DNA of 64,000 bases from Phycisphaeraceae bacterium (GTDB lineage: Bacteria > Planctomycetota > Phycisphaerae > Phycisphaerales > UBA1924), in the NCBI GenBank assembly GCA_020639195.1, contig JACKHB010000002.1:1-64000 (forward strand). The letters are read 5' to 3'. Below are positions 1 to 8,932 of the stretch, piece after piece (positions within the stretch are counted from its first letter, which is position 1; each line of letters opens with the position of its first letter). The notes beneath the pieces were generated by a model that ran no database searches, was not told where the DNA came from, and worked only from the letters and a program-made list of their open reading frames with translations. A program made the translations under genes and the position numbers.

Positions 1-322
1 ACCAGAACCACTCGCTGTTGGACCCGAGATAGAAGTAGAAGTCCGCGATGCTCTTGCCGACACTCAGGCTCACCCGGTCCGGCAGGATCACCTGCAGGTA
101 GGCGTCGCCCTGTTCGGTCTTCCTGTGGCCCTGGTCGTCTCGGGTCACGACGCGCACCGCTGCCTTGGTCCAGAGTCTGGGCAGCTTCTGCGTCCGCAGG
201 TTGTACTCGTCGCGCAACTGCCCGTACGAAGGAAGTGGGCCCTCGGGGCGTCTCACACCGGTGGAACGGCAGGCGCCCAGACCGAGGGCGAGCGCGGTCA
301 TCGCCAGGCCGGCGCGGATCAT
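1..322 (-). CDS. Outer-membrane-type lipoprotein, partial (C-terminus beyond left edge)
   Basis: This gene starts inside the window and runs off its left edge, so only the first 107 residues are visible. The N-terminus is a lipoprotein signal: a short basic start, a hydrophobic run and the lipobox LGAC, with the modified cysteine at residue 18. The mature part begins with an LRDEYNLRTQKLPRLWTKA stretch followed by alternating polar/hydrophobic strands (YLQVILPDRVSLSVG, then YLGSNSEWFW). This pattern resembles LolB / DUF4292-like lipoproteins that form an open beta-barrel for lipids; that family call is inference. The ATG overlaps the stop of the upstream gene as ATGA (319-322), which fixes the start and implies translational coupling. 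Confidence 0.75.
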   Translation of the reverse strand, partial: MIRAGLAMTALALGLGACRSTGVRRPEGPLPSYGQLRDEYNLRTQKLPRLWTKAAVRVVTRDDQGHRKTEQGDAYLQVILPDRVSLSVGKSIADFYFYLGSNSEWFW

Positions 323-840
323 CCCGCGCCCCCGGGGCTGGCCATCACGCGATCAAGCCGTTCGACGACCTCCATGAGCCGCTCGCGGCTGTAGCCGGGG
401 TCCTTGACCTCGATGATCGGGGGCAGGTCGCCGCGCTTGCGGGCCTCGGCGTTCACCCGCCGACGGACCTGCATGACCTCGCCCTTGGCCCCCTCGTGGG
501 TCAGCACCTTCTTGCGAATCAGCAGCAGCGCCAGCACGTAGCGGAACGCGACCGCGGAATCCTCAGGGTCGTCGCCCAACTGCTCGAAGAGGTCAAAGAG
601 TTCCTCGTCGTCCACAAATCGGGCCGCGGGGGCGTCGGGCGAGGGAACGCTCGTCCGCCAGCATGCGAACAGACCCTCGGGGCGGTGACCCGAGTCCCAC
701 GCCGCGGCGGAGTAATCGACCCGCCGAAGGCCGCTGTCATCCTCGACCATCGCCGCGACGATCGGATCGCCGGGACTCAGGGCCTCACCCGTCGCGGCAC
801 AGACGCCCGTGGCCCGGGCGAGGTGGTAGGCTGCTTCCAT
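319..840 (-). CDS. Conserved hypothetical protein, possible Cys-containing N-terminal motif
   Basis: A 173-residue soluble protein without a signal peptide. The first 70 residues carry two cysteines (GVCAATGEALSPGD and FACW) and an RVDYSAAAW segment. The rest is mostly helical and acidic, with DDEELFDLFEQLGDDPED followed by a hydrophobic helix (YVLALLLIRKKVL) and a basic helix. I recall similar proteins of unknown function in other planctomycetes but cannot name a family. It overlaps the downstream lipoprotein gene by four bases and lies 33 bases after the gene at 874-1896, so the three are probably one operon. No strong ribosome binding site precedes its ATG. Confidence 0.7.
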   Translation of the reverse strand: MEAAYHLARATGVCAATGEALSPGDPIVAAMVEDDSGLRRVDYSAAAWDSGHRPEGLFACWRTSVPSPDAPAARFVDDEELFDLFEQLGDDPEDSAVAFRYVLALLLIRKKVLTHEGAKGEVMQVRRRVNAEARKRGDLPPIIEVKDPGYSRERLMEVVERLDRVMASPGGAG

Positions 841-873
841 GTCGGCAGTGTAGAGGGCGGGTGCGGGGCATCA

Positions 874-1896
874 TCAGCGGCTTCTCCTTGGGATGATTCC
901 CATGATCAGCAACGCCGAGAGCGTCGCTGGGGTGGGCAATGAGGCCAAGCGGAATCCAAGCGAGGGGACGGTTGGACTCTGAATGCCAAGCGTGTCCAGG
1001 CGATCCTCTCGGTCGAAGAACTCGAGGTCGAACCACGAGCCCTGCCAGATGCGCGAGTCGGAGAACACGTCCGGCGAGCGATCCTCGTTCCATTCGCGCA
1101 CTCCGCCGGAGCCATCGAGCAGGCCCCACGGGCTCTGCGAGTGCGGATAGGTCCCGGCGGGGAAGTACCTGGTCAGGTTCTCAATGTAATCCCCGTACAC
1201 GCCCAGCGAGGCATTTGTCTCGCCCCCCTCTGCCGGCGGGCCGGCGACCAGCGGCTCGTTCCCCGAGTCGGGCATGAGCCAATACCCCCCCTGCTCGGGA
1301 CCGTCGCGGCTCGGATCCCAGTACATCCCCTTGGTCCACTCGTCGAGGGTGGGGATCCAGAACCTGGCATCGGGGTGATGGCGCGGCTGGTCTGTCGGGT
1401 TCCCGTCGCCGTCCACGCCGCCGAAGGTGGACGTGTCGTAGGCGCCGTCCTCAAAGGCCCACTGCTCGCTGGCCTTGCCGTTGTGGAGCCAGTTGGCGAA
1501 GCGTGCGGCATGATACCAGCTCATGTTCGCCGGGAACGCCTCGGCGCCCGGGAGGACGACGGTGTACTGCGGATCCTCGCCGGGGTCGGGGTCGGGGTTC
1601 AGGGGCTGGATCCAGTAACTGGTGAACGACAGGCTGTCGAGCGCGCCGTCCTGGTATGGCCAGTACGCGTTGACATACTCGAGCCACTGTCCGACGGTGA
1701 CTTCCGTGCGCGTCAGGCGGTACACGTAGTCCACGCCGCCGATTTCCTGTGGGCCGAGGAAGCGGAACTCGTCGCTCGTGGCGTCGGGATTCCCGGGATC
1801 GCCGATCGTGGCCCAGTCCAGGCCGTAGTCCGGCTGCGCGAGGCAGGGTGTGGGGAGCCATGCGGCCAGAGCGATCCAGAATGCGGTCCATCGCAT
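874..1896 (-). CDS. Exported SUMF1/FGE-like (formylglycine-enzyme fold) protein with C-terminal sorting signal
   Basis: A 340-residue exported protein. The ATG at 1896 is chosen because it gives a clean signal peptide ending PTPCLA before QPDYGLDW and has GGAG upstream; an in-frame ATG further upstream adds only non-signal sequence. The mature part has the layout of the FGE-sulfatase (SUMF1/EgtB) fold: YRLTRTEVTVGQWLEYVNA, NMSWYHAARFANWL, FWIPTLDEWTKG, then GGVREWNEDR, GSWFD and LGFRLAS at the end. The cysteines that do the chemistry in true formylglycine-generating enzymes are absent: WEWC is REWN here, and the second Cys region reads FFDREDR. It is therefore probably a binding or structural relative. 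The C-terminus (LPTPATLSALLIMGIIPRRSR-type, Pro-Thr-Pro, hydrophobic stretch, arginines) resembles planctomycetal PEP-CTERM-like sorting tails. Confidence 0.82.
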   Translation of the reverse strand: MRWTAFWIALAAWLPTPCLAQPDYGLDWATIGDPGNPDATSDEFRFLGPQEIGGVDYVYRLTRTEVTVGQWLEYVNAYWPYQDGALDSLSFTSYWIQPLNPDPDPGEDPQYTVVLPGAEAFPANMSWYHAARFANWLHNGKASEQWAFEDGAYDTSTFGGVDGDGNPTDQPRHHPDARFWIPTLDEWTKGMYWDPSRDGPEQGGYWLMPDSGNEPLVAGPPAEGGETNASLGVYGDYIENLTRYFPAGTYPHSQSPWGLLDGSGGVREWNEDRSPDVFSDSRIWQGSWFDLEFFDREDRLDTLGIQSPTVPSLGFRLASLPTPATLSALLIMGIIPRRSR

Positions 1897-2136
1897 GGCA
1901 GTCTCCGTCGATATGCGGCCATCGCGTCTCTCCGCAGCAGTGTGGGGGCGTCCCTTCGCCTCGTCAACGGCGTTTGCCTTGAAGGAGTGGATTTGGCGCG
2001 CAAGGGAGCAGAGATGGGCGCGCAAAGCGTTGACTCAAGACGCTGACAGCCCTCGGGCATCGGCCCGCGTGGGGATAACGCGCGCGGATCACCCATCTCC
2101 CCGGGCGGCCATCGGTGGCGCGCCGAGCGTTGCCCT

Positions 2137-3123
2137 CTACTCCCCCAGCCCGAGCACCATCTGCTTGAACTCCTCGGGCGGGGTGATCCGCAACTCGCCC
2201 TTCTTGGTGGCCTCGTAGGGGATCTCGAGCCAGTCGTCGGCGCGGCGCCACCACACGCGCTTCGAGACCGAGCCCGGGCCCTCCTGCTCCATGTGGAGGG
2301 TCATGCCGATGAACCCGCCGAGAACCTCGGCAGAGTGCGCATCGCGGATCGGCATCGCCACCGCCACGTTTCGCACCGGCGTGCTCACCAGCGTGCCGTG
2401 GGGCGAGAGCGTCTGCGGGAAGCGCTCGAGCATCAGGGCCAGGGCGGCGCCGTACATCGTCTCGCCCTGGATGAGGTAGACCTCGGGGGTGCGCTCGTCG
2501 CCGAGGCGGACGGCCTTGGCCTCCCGCTCCATCCTCGCGACGTTGTCCAGGGCCTGGGCCATGACCTCTTCGCGGTCCACGCCCCAGGACTCGAAGGCCT
2601 CGATGGGGATCGAGCCGGCCGACCGCTCGGAGTCCACCATGATGGCCGCGAGCAGGTCGGGCGCCGCCTCGATCGTCAGGATCTTGACGAAGGTATCGGG
2701 GACGCGGTCGCGGTCCCACAGGCGCGCGGCGAAGCGCTCGCGCACCGCGCTGTAGGTGGTCAACTCCTCGCGGAATCGCTTGTGCTCGTCCATCTGGGCG
2801 CGGATGCCGTCGAAGTGCTCGGTGATGATCCGCTCCCAGTCGTCGGACTCGGCCTGGGCGCACACCTGCCCGACGTTGGTGAGGCCGAACTTGACGCCGT
2901 CGTCGGCCTCGACCCAGCCGTCGTCCACTTTCACATTGACCTCGCGGGCGCGGAAGTACTCGCGCACGAGGTCCTCGAAGCGGGCGAGGTGGTCGGGGGC
3001 CCCGAAGAAGTCCGCCCATTCCGGCAGGCCGGACGCCCCGGCGCGGTCCGCCGGGCGATCGGTTTCGTCCGGGCGGTCGCCCTCTCGACCCCTGCCGCCC
3101 CTTCGCTTCCAGCGTCCCAGCAT
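2137..3123 (-). CDS. DUF1444-like (YtpQ family) protein
   Basis: About 328 residues from the ATG at 3123. Upstream in-frame sequence lacks conserved character, so I take this start, but residues 1-30 are low-complexity Arg/Gly and the true start could be slightly downstream. The body has the order of conserved pieces I associate with DUF1444: an FEDLVREYF helix, a domain ending in VVDSERS-type sequence (here IMVDSERSAGSIP), a helix pair EVMAQALDNVARM, then a YGAALALMLERF helix and a VAVAMPIRD strand where the family has a PNRD-type loop. No signal peptide or membrane segment. Function in the family is unknown. It is divergent from the exported-protein gene at 3308 and separated from the FGE-like gene by 240 bases in which I see no gene. 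Confidence 0.65.
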   Translation of the reverse strand: MLGRWKRRGGRGREGDRPDETDRPADRAGASGLPEWADFFGAPDHLARFEDLVREYFRAREVNVKVDDGWVEADDGVKFGLTNVGQVCAQAESDDWERIITEHFDGIRAQMDEHKRFREELTTYSAVRERFAARLWDRDRVPDTFVKILTIEAAPDLLAAIMVDSERSAGSIPIEAFESWGVDREEVMAQALDNVARMEREAKAVRLGDERTPEVYLIQGETMYGAALALMLERFPQTLSPHGTLVSTPVRNVAVAMPIRDAHSAEVLGGFIGMTLHMEQEGPGSVSKRVWWRRADDWLEIPYEATKKGELRITPPEEFKQMVLGLGE

Positions 3124-3307
3124 GGCGGACGGTAGGAAAGCGACGGTCGCGTGAGCGGCCCTCGAATCTGTCGCTGAACAGGGGCACCCGGCGCGGGCGA
3201 CCGCACGGGACCGGACGACGGACCATCGCGGCGTGTCGCGATGGCGACCGGCGGACGCCAGAATCGCCCCGCGGCATCGCCGCGTCGCTTCCAACGGAGT
3301 GTCATCC

Positions 3308-3994
3308 ATGCGTTCGTGCGCTTTGCTCGCGGCCTCGGCCACTGCCTTTGCGTGCTCGCTCGCCCCCGCCTCGATCTGGAACGCCAGTATGACGGCAGAC
3401 AACGAGTTCGACGCCTACGTCGGCACCGTCTCCACCACGGTCGGCTCGGCCGTCGGCACCGGCTCGAACTGGGCGACCGCGTTCAACTTCAGTTTCACGC
3501 TCAACCCCGGAGACTACTTCTACGTCGCCAGCGCTTCGGACTTTGGCGGGGCCCAGGGCTTCCTCGGCGAGTTCACCAGCGGCAGCCAGAATCTGAACAC
3601 GGGCCACCCGGCGTGGGAGGTCTTCCCGGTGGGCAAGTACCTCCAGCAGGTTGACGCGTCGTGGCCCTCGACGTGGCCCGCGCTGACGATGCCCACGCAG
3701 ACGCAGGTGAATCAGGCGCTGGCGTTCGCGGCGAGCAACACGTCGGTGTGGGTCCCGGTCTCGACGTTTGCCGGCTGGGACAACAAGGTCGTGGGCAACA
3801 TCACCACGTGGGGCCACAACCCGGGGATTACGCCGACGGCGCAGTGGATCTGGCACAACACCGGCAGCGGCAATCCGTTCAACCCGGGCGCCAACCACGA
3901 TGAGTTCCTGATCTTCCGCATCACGCCGGCGCCGTCGGCGATGCTGCCGCTGCTGGGGGCGATGGCCGTGGGCCGCCGCCGGCGCGGGGCCTGA
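3308..3994 (+). CDS. Exported protein with PEP-CTERM-like sorting tail
   Basis: A 228-residue secreted protein. The ATG at 3308 has GGAG eight bases upstream and opens a signal peptide (MRSCALLAASATAFACS) with cleavage probably before IWNAS. The mature part is rich in Thr, Ser, Gly, Trp and Asn and looks all-beta: repeated FNFSFTLNPGDYFYVAS-type strands and several tryptophans (ASWPSTWPAL, TTWGHNPG, WIWHNTG). The C-terminus reads PAPSAMLPLLGAMAVG followed by four arginines, a typical Pro-motif, hydrophobic helix and Arg cluster sorting signal like the VPTP/PEP-CTERM tails of planctomycetes. I do not recognise the main domain. It is probably anchored or processed at the cell surface. Confidence 0.78.
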   Translation: MRSCALLAASATAFACSLAPASIWNASMTADNEFDAYVGTVSTTVGSAVGTGSNWATAFNFSFTLNPGDYFYVASASDFGGAQGFLGEFTSGSQNLNTGHPAWEVFPVGKYLQQVDASWPSTWPALTMPTQTQVNQALAFAASNTSVWVPVSTFAGWDNKVVGNITTWGHNPGITPTAQWIWHNTGSGNPFNPGANHDEFLIFRITPAPSAMLPLLGAMAVGRRRRGA

Positions 3995-4280
3995 GCCCGA
4001 TCATTCTCTCCGGCGCGACCTCTCCTCACCGCACCGGATCTGACCCGCACGCGCGTGCGTCGTCCGATGGGTGGCGCACGCGTGGTGTCATTGACCGATC
4101 GGTGTGCCCCTCCCGGTGCGCCGCTCGATCTAAGGATCAATGCCTTGCTGTGCTGCTGACACAACTGCTACCATCCGCCAGCTTGATCCAACTCATCACT
4201 TAGGGCCACTGAACACAGAGACACCACTGCGCCTTGATTTGCACGAATCCAGCCCGCCTCTGCTCACATAGGCGCACAGC

Positions 4281-5603
4281 CTATCTGCATTTGTTTCGCC
4301 GTGCTTTCAGGATCGCGTGTGCCCGTTTCGTCGCCTCAAATGCCGCCTCATTGTCGTGCCATCGTCGAAGTGTCTCATTGAAGGAATGTACATCGTGCAA
4401 CTGCTCTATGTGTGATTGTATCCACACCATGGCATCCTCGCATGCTGCCTTGATCACCCAAATATCTCCGTCTTCAACATGTGACCAGAGCCCACGATGT
4501 ACAGCATCGTTTCGCAATCTTCCGATTCGGCGCAATGCATGCTTCCACACGCCTTGGGGAACATCGTGCTTCGCAAACAGCGATAATCGATGTGCAATCT
4601 CCGAAGTGTCGCCCCGCGCATCCGGACTCCCTACTAAGCATTCGGCCAATTGCCACAGTCCAAGCAGGCAATTGTGTCGGAACGGATGTGCAAGTGCGTG
4701 GTGATATAGTCTATATGCCTCGTAAAGACGCCCCTTGAGGTCCTGATCGCATTGCGCGCTCTCTAACGAGATTGCCGTTGACTTGAACGCCTCAAGCTCG
4801 ATTGCTATTATTGATTGGACCTTGCGACGCTTATCATAGTGGGTTGGATCAATGAGCTTCCTGATGCGCGGCTCAGCGGCGTGCCCAGCTATCAGCACAG
4901 ACTCGACCGGCGGCACAACACCCCACGGCCCAGGCACCCCCAGAGTCATCCTGAATCGCGATGTTCCGATACTGCATTGGAATTCGAGGAGTCCTATGGC
5001 GGTCGAAAGCGTCGCCAATCCCTCGCAAACCGCGTCATTCTCATCGCATGCCTCAACTCTTGCGCTCATTGTTAAAGGCCCGATGTCTGCACACACCTGT
5101 ATCGTCTTGTCTGCACCAAGAAAGGCCATTGCAACCTCGGCAGACTCAAAATGTCCTAGTGTTCTTCGGAGCACCACGCGTCGACCGGCAATGACAACAC
5201 ATGTGGTGCCAGAGCACTCCGCAGCCAGGGGCAGGCGAATCGCAGCGTTCAGGAAGAACGTACGGGTCCCTCGATTAGCTTCATGTCGAAGCCGGTGCCA
5301 CAAACAGATCTCCAGCCCGATCAATGAGTCATCATGGGCAGGCCTCGCGACCTGCATAGCGTCTAGAAGCACATCTGTCGATAGATCCTTCACATCGCAC
5401 AGGTCCTGCAGTGCGTGCAACAAGACATAGAATTCACAGGTCAGTCTCCAACCAGCCGATGAACGCTTCGATGCGTAAAGAGAGTTAAGTATCTTAGTCG
5501 CAAAGGGCCGGTGCTTTGTTTGCCAGTATTGTCGTGCCGGCGCACCTGTGACGTCTTGCGGGTGGGGATCCGGATTCCATCCGTACCTTTCGTATTTGAC
5601 CAC
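4281..5603 (-). CDS. HEPN-motif protein, candidate abortive-infection/defence gene of foreign composition
   Basis: A 440-residue protein starting with GTG at 5603, three bases after the ispG stop, with GGGGGAG in the end of ispG as probable ribosome binding site. Base composition differs from all neighbours: I count 33 G+C in 60 bases at 4501-4560 against 42 in 60 at 5701-5760 inside ispG, and codons such as AAA, ATA, GCA and TCA are frequent. The C-terminal third is helical and contains RIGRLRNDAVHRG, which matches the HEPN ribonuclease motif R-N-x-x-x-H. The N-terminal two thirds has no motif I know. The layout (long N-terminal domain, C-terminal HEPN) recalls ApeA-type anti-phage proteins. 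Defence function is inference; HEPN RNase character is moderately supported. Confidence 0.68.
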   Translation of the reverse strand: MVKYERYGWNPDPHPQDVTGAPARQYWQTKHRPFATKILNSLYASKRSSAGWRLTCEFYVLLHALQDLCDVKDLSTDVLLDAMQVARPAHDDSLIGLEICLWHRLRHEANRGTRTFFLNAAIRLPLAAECSGTTCVVIAGRRVVLRRTLGHFESAEVAMAFLGADKTIQVCADIGPLTMSARVEACDENDAVCEGLATLSTAIGLLEFQCSIGTSRFRMTLGVPGPWGVVPPVESVLIAGHAAEPRIRKLIDPTHYDKRRKVQSIIAIELEAFKSTAISLESAQCDQDLKGRLYEAYRLYHHALAHPFRHNCLLGLWQLAECLVGSPDARGDTSEIAHRLSLFAKHDVPQGVWKHALRRIGRLRNDAVHRGLWSHVEDGDIWVIKAACEDAMVWIQSHIEQLHDVHSFNETLRRWHDNEAAFEATKRAHAILKARRNKCR

Positions 5604-5606
5604 GCC

Positions 5607-6911
5607 TCACGTCTCCCCCACCGTCAACTCCGCCCCCTTGACTCGCTCGGCCGCCATCTTCTCCCAGCCGCTGCCCAGTTCGCCCAGCGGGTCGGGCGGC
5701 ACGATCTCGACCCGCTTCTGGCCCAGCGAGGCCTCGCCGCGCTGGATCCGCTCCTGGAACCCGCGGCACTCGGCCAGCAGGCGCTCGAGGATCTCGCCCT
5801 CGGGGACGTTGGCGACCTTCTCGCCCTGGACGTAGATGATGCCGCGCCGGTCGCCCGCGAAGACCGCGACGTCGGCGCCCTCGGCCTCGCCGGGGCCGTT
5901 GACCACGCACCCCATGACCGCGACCTTCATGGGCAGGGTGATCTCGCTGGCAAGTTTCTCGCGGACCTGCTGGGTCAGCGTGAACAGGTCCACCTGGATG
6001 CGCCCGCACGTCGGACAGGCGATCAATTCCGCCCCCTTGCGCTCGCGCAGGCCCAGGGACCAGAGGAGTTCCAGCCCGTCCTGCACCTCGTAGACGGGGT
6101 CGGAGGCGTAGGAAATGCGGATGGTGTCGCCGATGCCGTTGCACAGGAGCGCCGAGAGGGCCGCGATCGAGCGGATCGCGCCGGTCTCCTTCGGCCCCGC
6201 GTGGGTCACGCCCAGGTGCAGCGGGTAGTCGAAGCGCTTGCTGATCTCCGTGTAGGCGTCCACGACCAGCGGCGCCGACATGCTCTTGGCGGAGATGCAG
6301 ATGTCGAAGAAGTCGCGCTCGTGGAAGATGTCGAGGTACTCCTCGAGCTTGGTGATCATGATCGCGAGGAGGTAGCCGTCCTTGTGGTGGCTGAAGACAG
6401 CGCCGAGTTCCTTGAGGCGCTTCTGCTTGTCGCGGCGCTCGATGATTGAGCCCTCGTTGACGCCGATGCGGATGGGGATGCCGCGCCCGCCTTGGGCGGC
6501 CTTGCACGCGTCGATGACCTCTTCCACCTGGGCGCGGTCGGCGATGTTGCCGGGGTTGAGGCGGATCTTGTGCACGCCGGCCTCGATGGCCTCGAGGGCG
6601 CGCTGGAAGTGGAAGTGCACATCGGCGACGATGGGCACGGGCGAGGCCGGAACGATCTCCTTGAGCGCCTGCGTGTCCTTGCGCTCGGGGACAGCGACGC
6701 GGACGATGTCGGCGCCCGCCGCGGCGAGTTTCTCGATCTCGGCCAGGCATGCGCGGGCGTCGTGGGTGTACCCGGCGGTCATGGTCTGGACCGAGACGGG
6801 CGCGGGAGTCGTCGGGTTTCCGTGACGATCGGGCCTCCCGCCGCCGATCAAGAGGCGTCCGACGCGCTCATCTCCGACTGTTATCTGGCGGGTGGGGCGG
6901 CGGGCGTTCAT
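5607..6911 (-). CDS. ispG: 4-hydroxy-3-methylbut-2-enyl-diphosphate synthase IspG (GcpE)
   Basis: A 434-residue enzyme of the methylerythritol phosphate pathway that reductively opens 2-C-methylerythritol 2,4-cyclodiphosphate to HMBPP with a [4Fe-4S] cluster. The TIM-barrel half shows VSVQTMTAGYTHD, GADIVRVAVP, VADVHFHF, IRLNPGNI and GVNEGS. The C-terminal half carries the cluster motifs CPTCGR and MGCVVNGPGEAEGADVA. Length matches the bacterial family. The ATG at 6911 (MNARRPTRQITVGD) fits the family start; in-frame sequence upstream is not conserved. It is divergent from the membrane-protein gene at 6973, and the HEPN gene follows after three bases. Confidence 0.96.
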   Translation of the reverse strand: MNARRPTRQITVGDERVGRLLIGGGRPDRHGNPTTPAPVSVQTMTAGYTHDARACLAEIEKLAAAGADIVRVAVPERKDTQALKEIVPASPVPIVADVHFHFQRALEAIEAGVHKIRLNPGNIADRAQVEEVIDACKAAQGGRGIPIRIGVNEGSIIERRDKQKRLKELGAVFSHHKDGYLLAIMITKLEEYLDIFHERDFFDICISAKSMSAPLVVDAYTEISKRFDYPLHLGVTHAGPKETGAIRSIAALSALLCNGIGDTIRISYASDPVYEVQDGLELLWSLGLRERKGAELIACPTCGRIQVDLFTLTQQVREKLASEITLPMKVAVMGCVVNGPGEAEGADVAVFAGDRRGIIYVQGEKVANVPEGEILERLLAECRGFQERIQRGEASLGQKRVEIVPPDPLGELGSGWEKMAAERVKGAELTVGET

Positions 6912-6972
6912 ACTGAACGAATCGTAGGAAGCCGCGGGGTTTGGGCCCCCGGCCTCCGGCGGGGGCCTTCGT

Positions 6973-8445
6973 GTGTTGTTCCGAAGCGGCTCGGGTCTTC
7001 GAGGGGTGACGCGTCGGCCGGCCCGCTGGTTGGGCCTGGCGGGGCGTCCCGCCGCGCGCCCCCTGTTCTCGGACCGGCGCGGCTTGGTTCTGGATCTGGC
7101 GGTCATGCTCGCGCTCATGGCCATGGCCGGCGTGGTGGCGTGGTGGGCGAGCGGGCAGATCGATGCTCGCTTTCTCTCCCGCGGCGCCAGCAGCAGCTAC
7201 TTCGAGGCCGACATCCCGCGCGTCTTCGCCAACATGACCGATCCCGACAGCGACCATGAGCGGGCGAAGGTGCATCCGCTGTGGGCGGCCGCGGCGTATC
7301 CGTCCACCCGCGCCCTGGGCGTGCTCGGGCTGGATCGGCTGGAGGCGGCGCGGGCGTTCCAGTGTGGCGCGGGAGCGCTGGTGGTGGCGCTGGTCTTCGT
7401 GCTGGCGCGCCTGATCGGCGTGTCGCGCTGGATGGCGTGGCTGCCGGGCGTGGCGTTGATGTCGTGCTCTGGATGGATGATGTGGGTGGCCGTGCCGGAG
7501 ACGTATGTGCTGGGGGGCGCGACGCTTTTGGCGCCGCTGGTGGTTTGCGGCGTCGCGGCGACACATCGCGTGCCGCGCTGGTGGGTGGTCGGCGCGGGCG
7601 TGGTCTCGCTCTCGGTGACGGTCACCAACTACATGTCGGGCCTGATCGCGACGTTCTTGTGCGTGCGGCGGCGGCGCTGGGGGCGGGTGGTCTTCGACAC
7701 GTTCGCGGTGCTGGTGCTCGCGTGGGGGGTGCAGCGCATGCTCATCCCGTCGGTCGGGTTCCCGCTCGACTGGGCCAGCGAGGGGCAGTATGTGCTCGGC
7801 GAAGAGTCTCCGCGCGGGATCGCGGCCCGCCCCGTGCGCGTGGGCGCGACGATGGTGCTGCACGCCGCGGTGCTGCCGACTCCCAATGAGGTTTCGCATC
7901 AGGGTGTGCCGCGGCCGGTGCTCGATCCGCAACGGAAGGCACCCGGCGGCTCCGCCGGCGCGTGGCTGGCGCTGGTAGTTTGGGTTGGCCTGCTGGCGCT
8001 GGGCGCGGTGAGCCTTGTGCGCTCTCAGGGCCCGCTGCGATGGGCCATCAGCCTGACGCTGCTGGGCCAGGCGGCCCTTCACCTGGTCTACGGCTCGGTG
8101 ACGTTCCTCTACGCCGCGCATTGGACGCCGGTGCTGGTCGTGCTCACCGCGTTCGGGCTCGTGGGGCGCGGGAGATGGGTCGCCGTGTGCCTGACAAGTG
8201 CGTTCGTCGTGCTGGCCGCGGCGGAAAACACCCGGAGGCTGCGTGAGACCACGGCGTTCATGGACCGCGTGGGCGGCGAGGTGATGCCGCCGGACTTCGC
8301 ATGGCCCGGACCGGCTGGGGAGAAGTCGTCTCGGCTGGCCAAGATCGAGACCCGCCTGGGACTACGCGTCGGGCAGCAGGATTCCGTGGCGACCGGGCCG
8401 CGAAGTTCTCAGGCCGACGGCCCGGGACTGTCGTCGGAGCGTTGA
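6973..8445 (+). CDS. Multi-pass membrane protein, GT-C (family 39-like) glycosyltransferase
   Basis: Up to 490 residues from a GTG at 6973; the start is uncertain because the first 40 residues are Arg-rich and unconserved-looking, and in-frame GTG or ATG codons follow before the first membrane helix. About ten hydrophobic segments are visible, beginning with LAVMLALMAMAGVVAWW. Between the first two, the loop YFEADIPRVFANMTD and HPLWAAAAYPST resembles the acidic first extracytoplasmic loop of GT-C glycosyltransferases that use polyprenyl-phosphate sugars. The last 80 residues are hydrophilic and probably cytoplasmic. Substrate unknown. It is monocistronic or forms a unit with the acetyltransferase 19 bases downstream. 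Confidence 0.6.
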   Translation: MLFRSGSGLRGVTRRPARWLGLAGRPAARPLFSDRRGLVLDLAVMLALMAMAGVVAWWASGQIDARFLSRGASSSYFEADIPRVFANMTDPDSDHERAKVHPLWAAAAYPSTRALGVLGLDRLEAARAFQCGAGALVVALVFVLARLIGVSRWMAWLPGVALMSCSGWMMWVAVPETYVLGGATLLAPLVVCGVAATHRVPRWWVVGAGVVSLSVTVTNYMSGLIATFLCVRRRRWGRVVFDTFAVLVLAWGVQRMLIPSVGFPLDWASEGQYVLGEESPRGIAARPVRVGATMVLHAAVLPTPNEVSHQGVPRPVLDPQRKAPGGSAGAWLALVVWVGLLALGAVSLVRSQGPLRWAISLTLLGQAALHLVYGSVTFLYAAHWTPVLVVLTAFGLVGRGRWVAVCLTSAFVVLAAAENTRRLRETTAFMDRVGGEVMPPDFAWPGPAGEKSSRLAKIETRLGLRVGQQDSVATGPRSSQADGPGLSSER

Positions 8446-8464
8446 CGGGACGATAATCTCCGCC

Positions 8465-8932
8465 GTGATCGAGATCAGGCGCATCGAGGCGACCGACCCG
8501 CTGTATCGACAGGAGTGCGCCCTGCGCGAGCGCGTGCTGCTGTCGAACGTGGGCTTGGACATGGCCTCCTTTCAGGAGGCGTTTCCGGGGATCGAGTCGC
8601 GGTTCGAGCACTTCGTCGCGGTGTTCGATCATCCCCAGGGCGAGCGGGTCATCGGCTGCGCGCTGCTGCTGTCAAATTATCCCGAGCCGGGCGTGGGCAA
8701 GCTGATGCAGATGGCCGTGGACGAGCAGCGCCAGGGAGAGGGCATCGGCCGACGGCTGGTGATCGCCCTGGAGGAGCGCGCCTTTGGCGAGCTAGGGCTC
8801 CAGGAACTCTTCTGCCATGCGCGCGAGGGGGTGTACGAGTTCTACGGCCGGCTGGGCTGGGCGATCGATTCCGAGGAGTTTTCGGAGGTGGGCATCCCCC
8901 ACCGCCGCATGGCGATCCGCGCGGAACGATGA
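8465..8932 (+). CDS. GNAT-family N-acetyltransferase
   Basis: A 155-residue protein starting with GTG at 8465. It has the GNAT fold signatures: an N-terminal IRRIEATDPLYRQECALRERVL helix region, beta-4 VGKLMQMAVDE, the acetyl-CoA pyrophosphate loop QRQGEGIGRRL (Q/R-x-x-G-x-G), and the C-terminal ELFCHAREGVYEFYGRLGW, where FYGRLGW is the usual end of the domain. Acceptor substrate cannot be told; size and composition are like small-molecule acetyltransferases such as the ElaA/YjgM types. Nineteen bases separate it from the upstream membrane-protein gene. Confidence 0.88.
   Translation: MIEIRRIEATDPLYRQECALRERVLLSNVGLDMASFQEAFPGIESRFEHFVAVFDHPQGERVIGCALLLSNYPEPGVGKLMQMAVDEQRQGEGIGRRLVIALEERAFGELGLQELFCHAREGVYEFYGRLGWAIDSEEFSEVGIPHRRMAIRAER

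Noticed and set aside
3995..4280. Small RNA or tRNA gene in the 286-base gap before the HEPN gene
   Set aside because: I could not fold a cloverleaf or find a promoter-terminator pair; only the weak CACAGAGACAC motif stands out.
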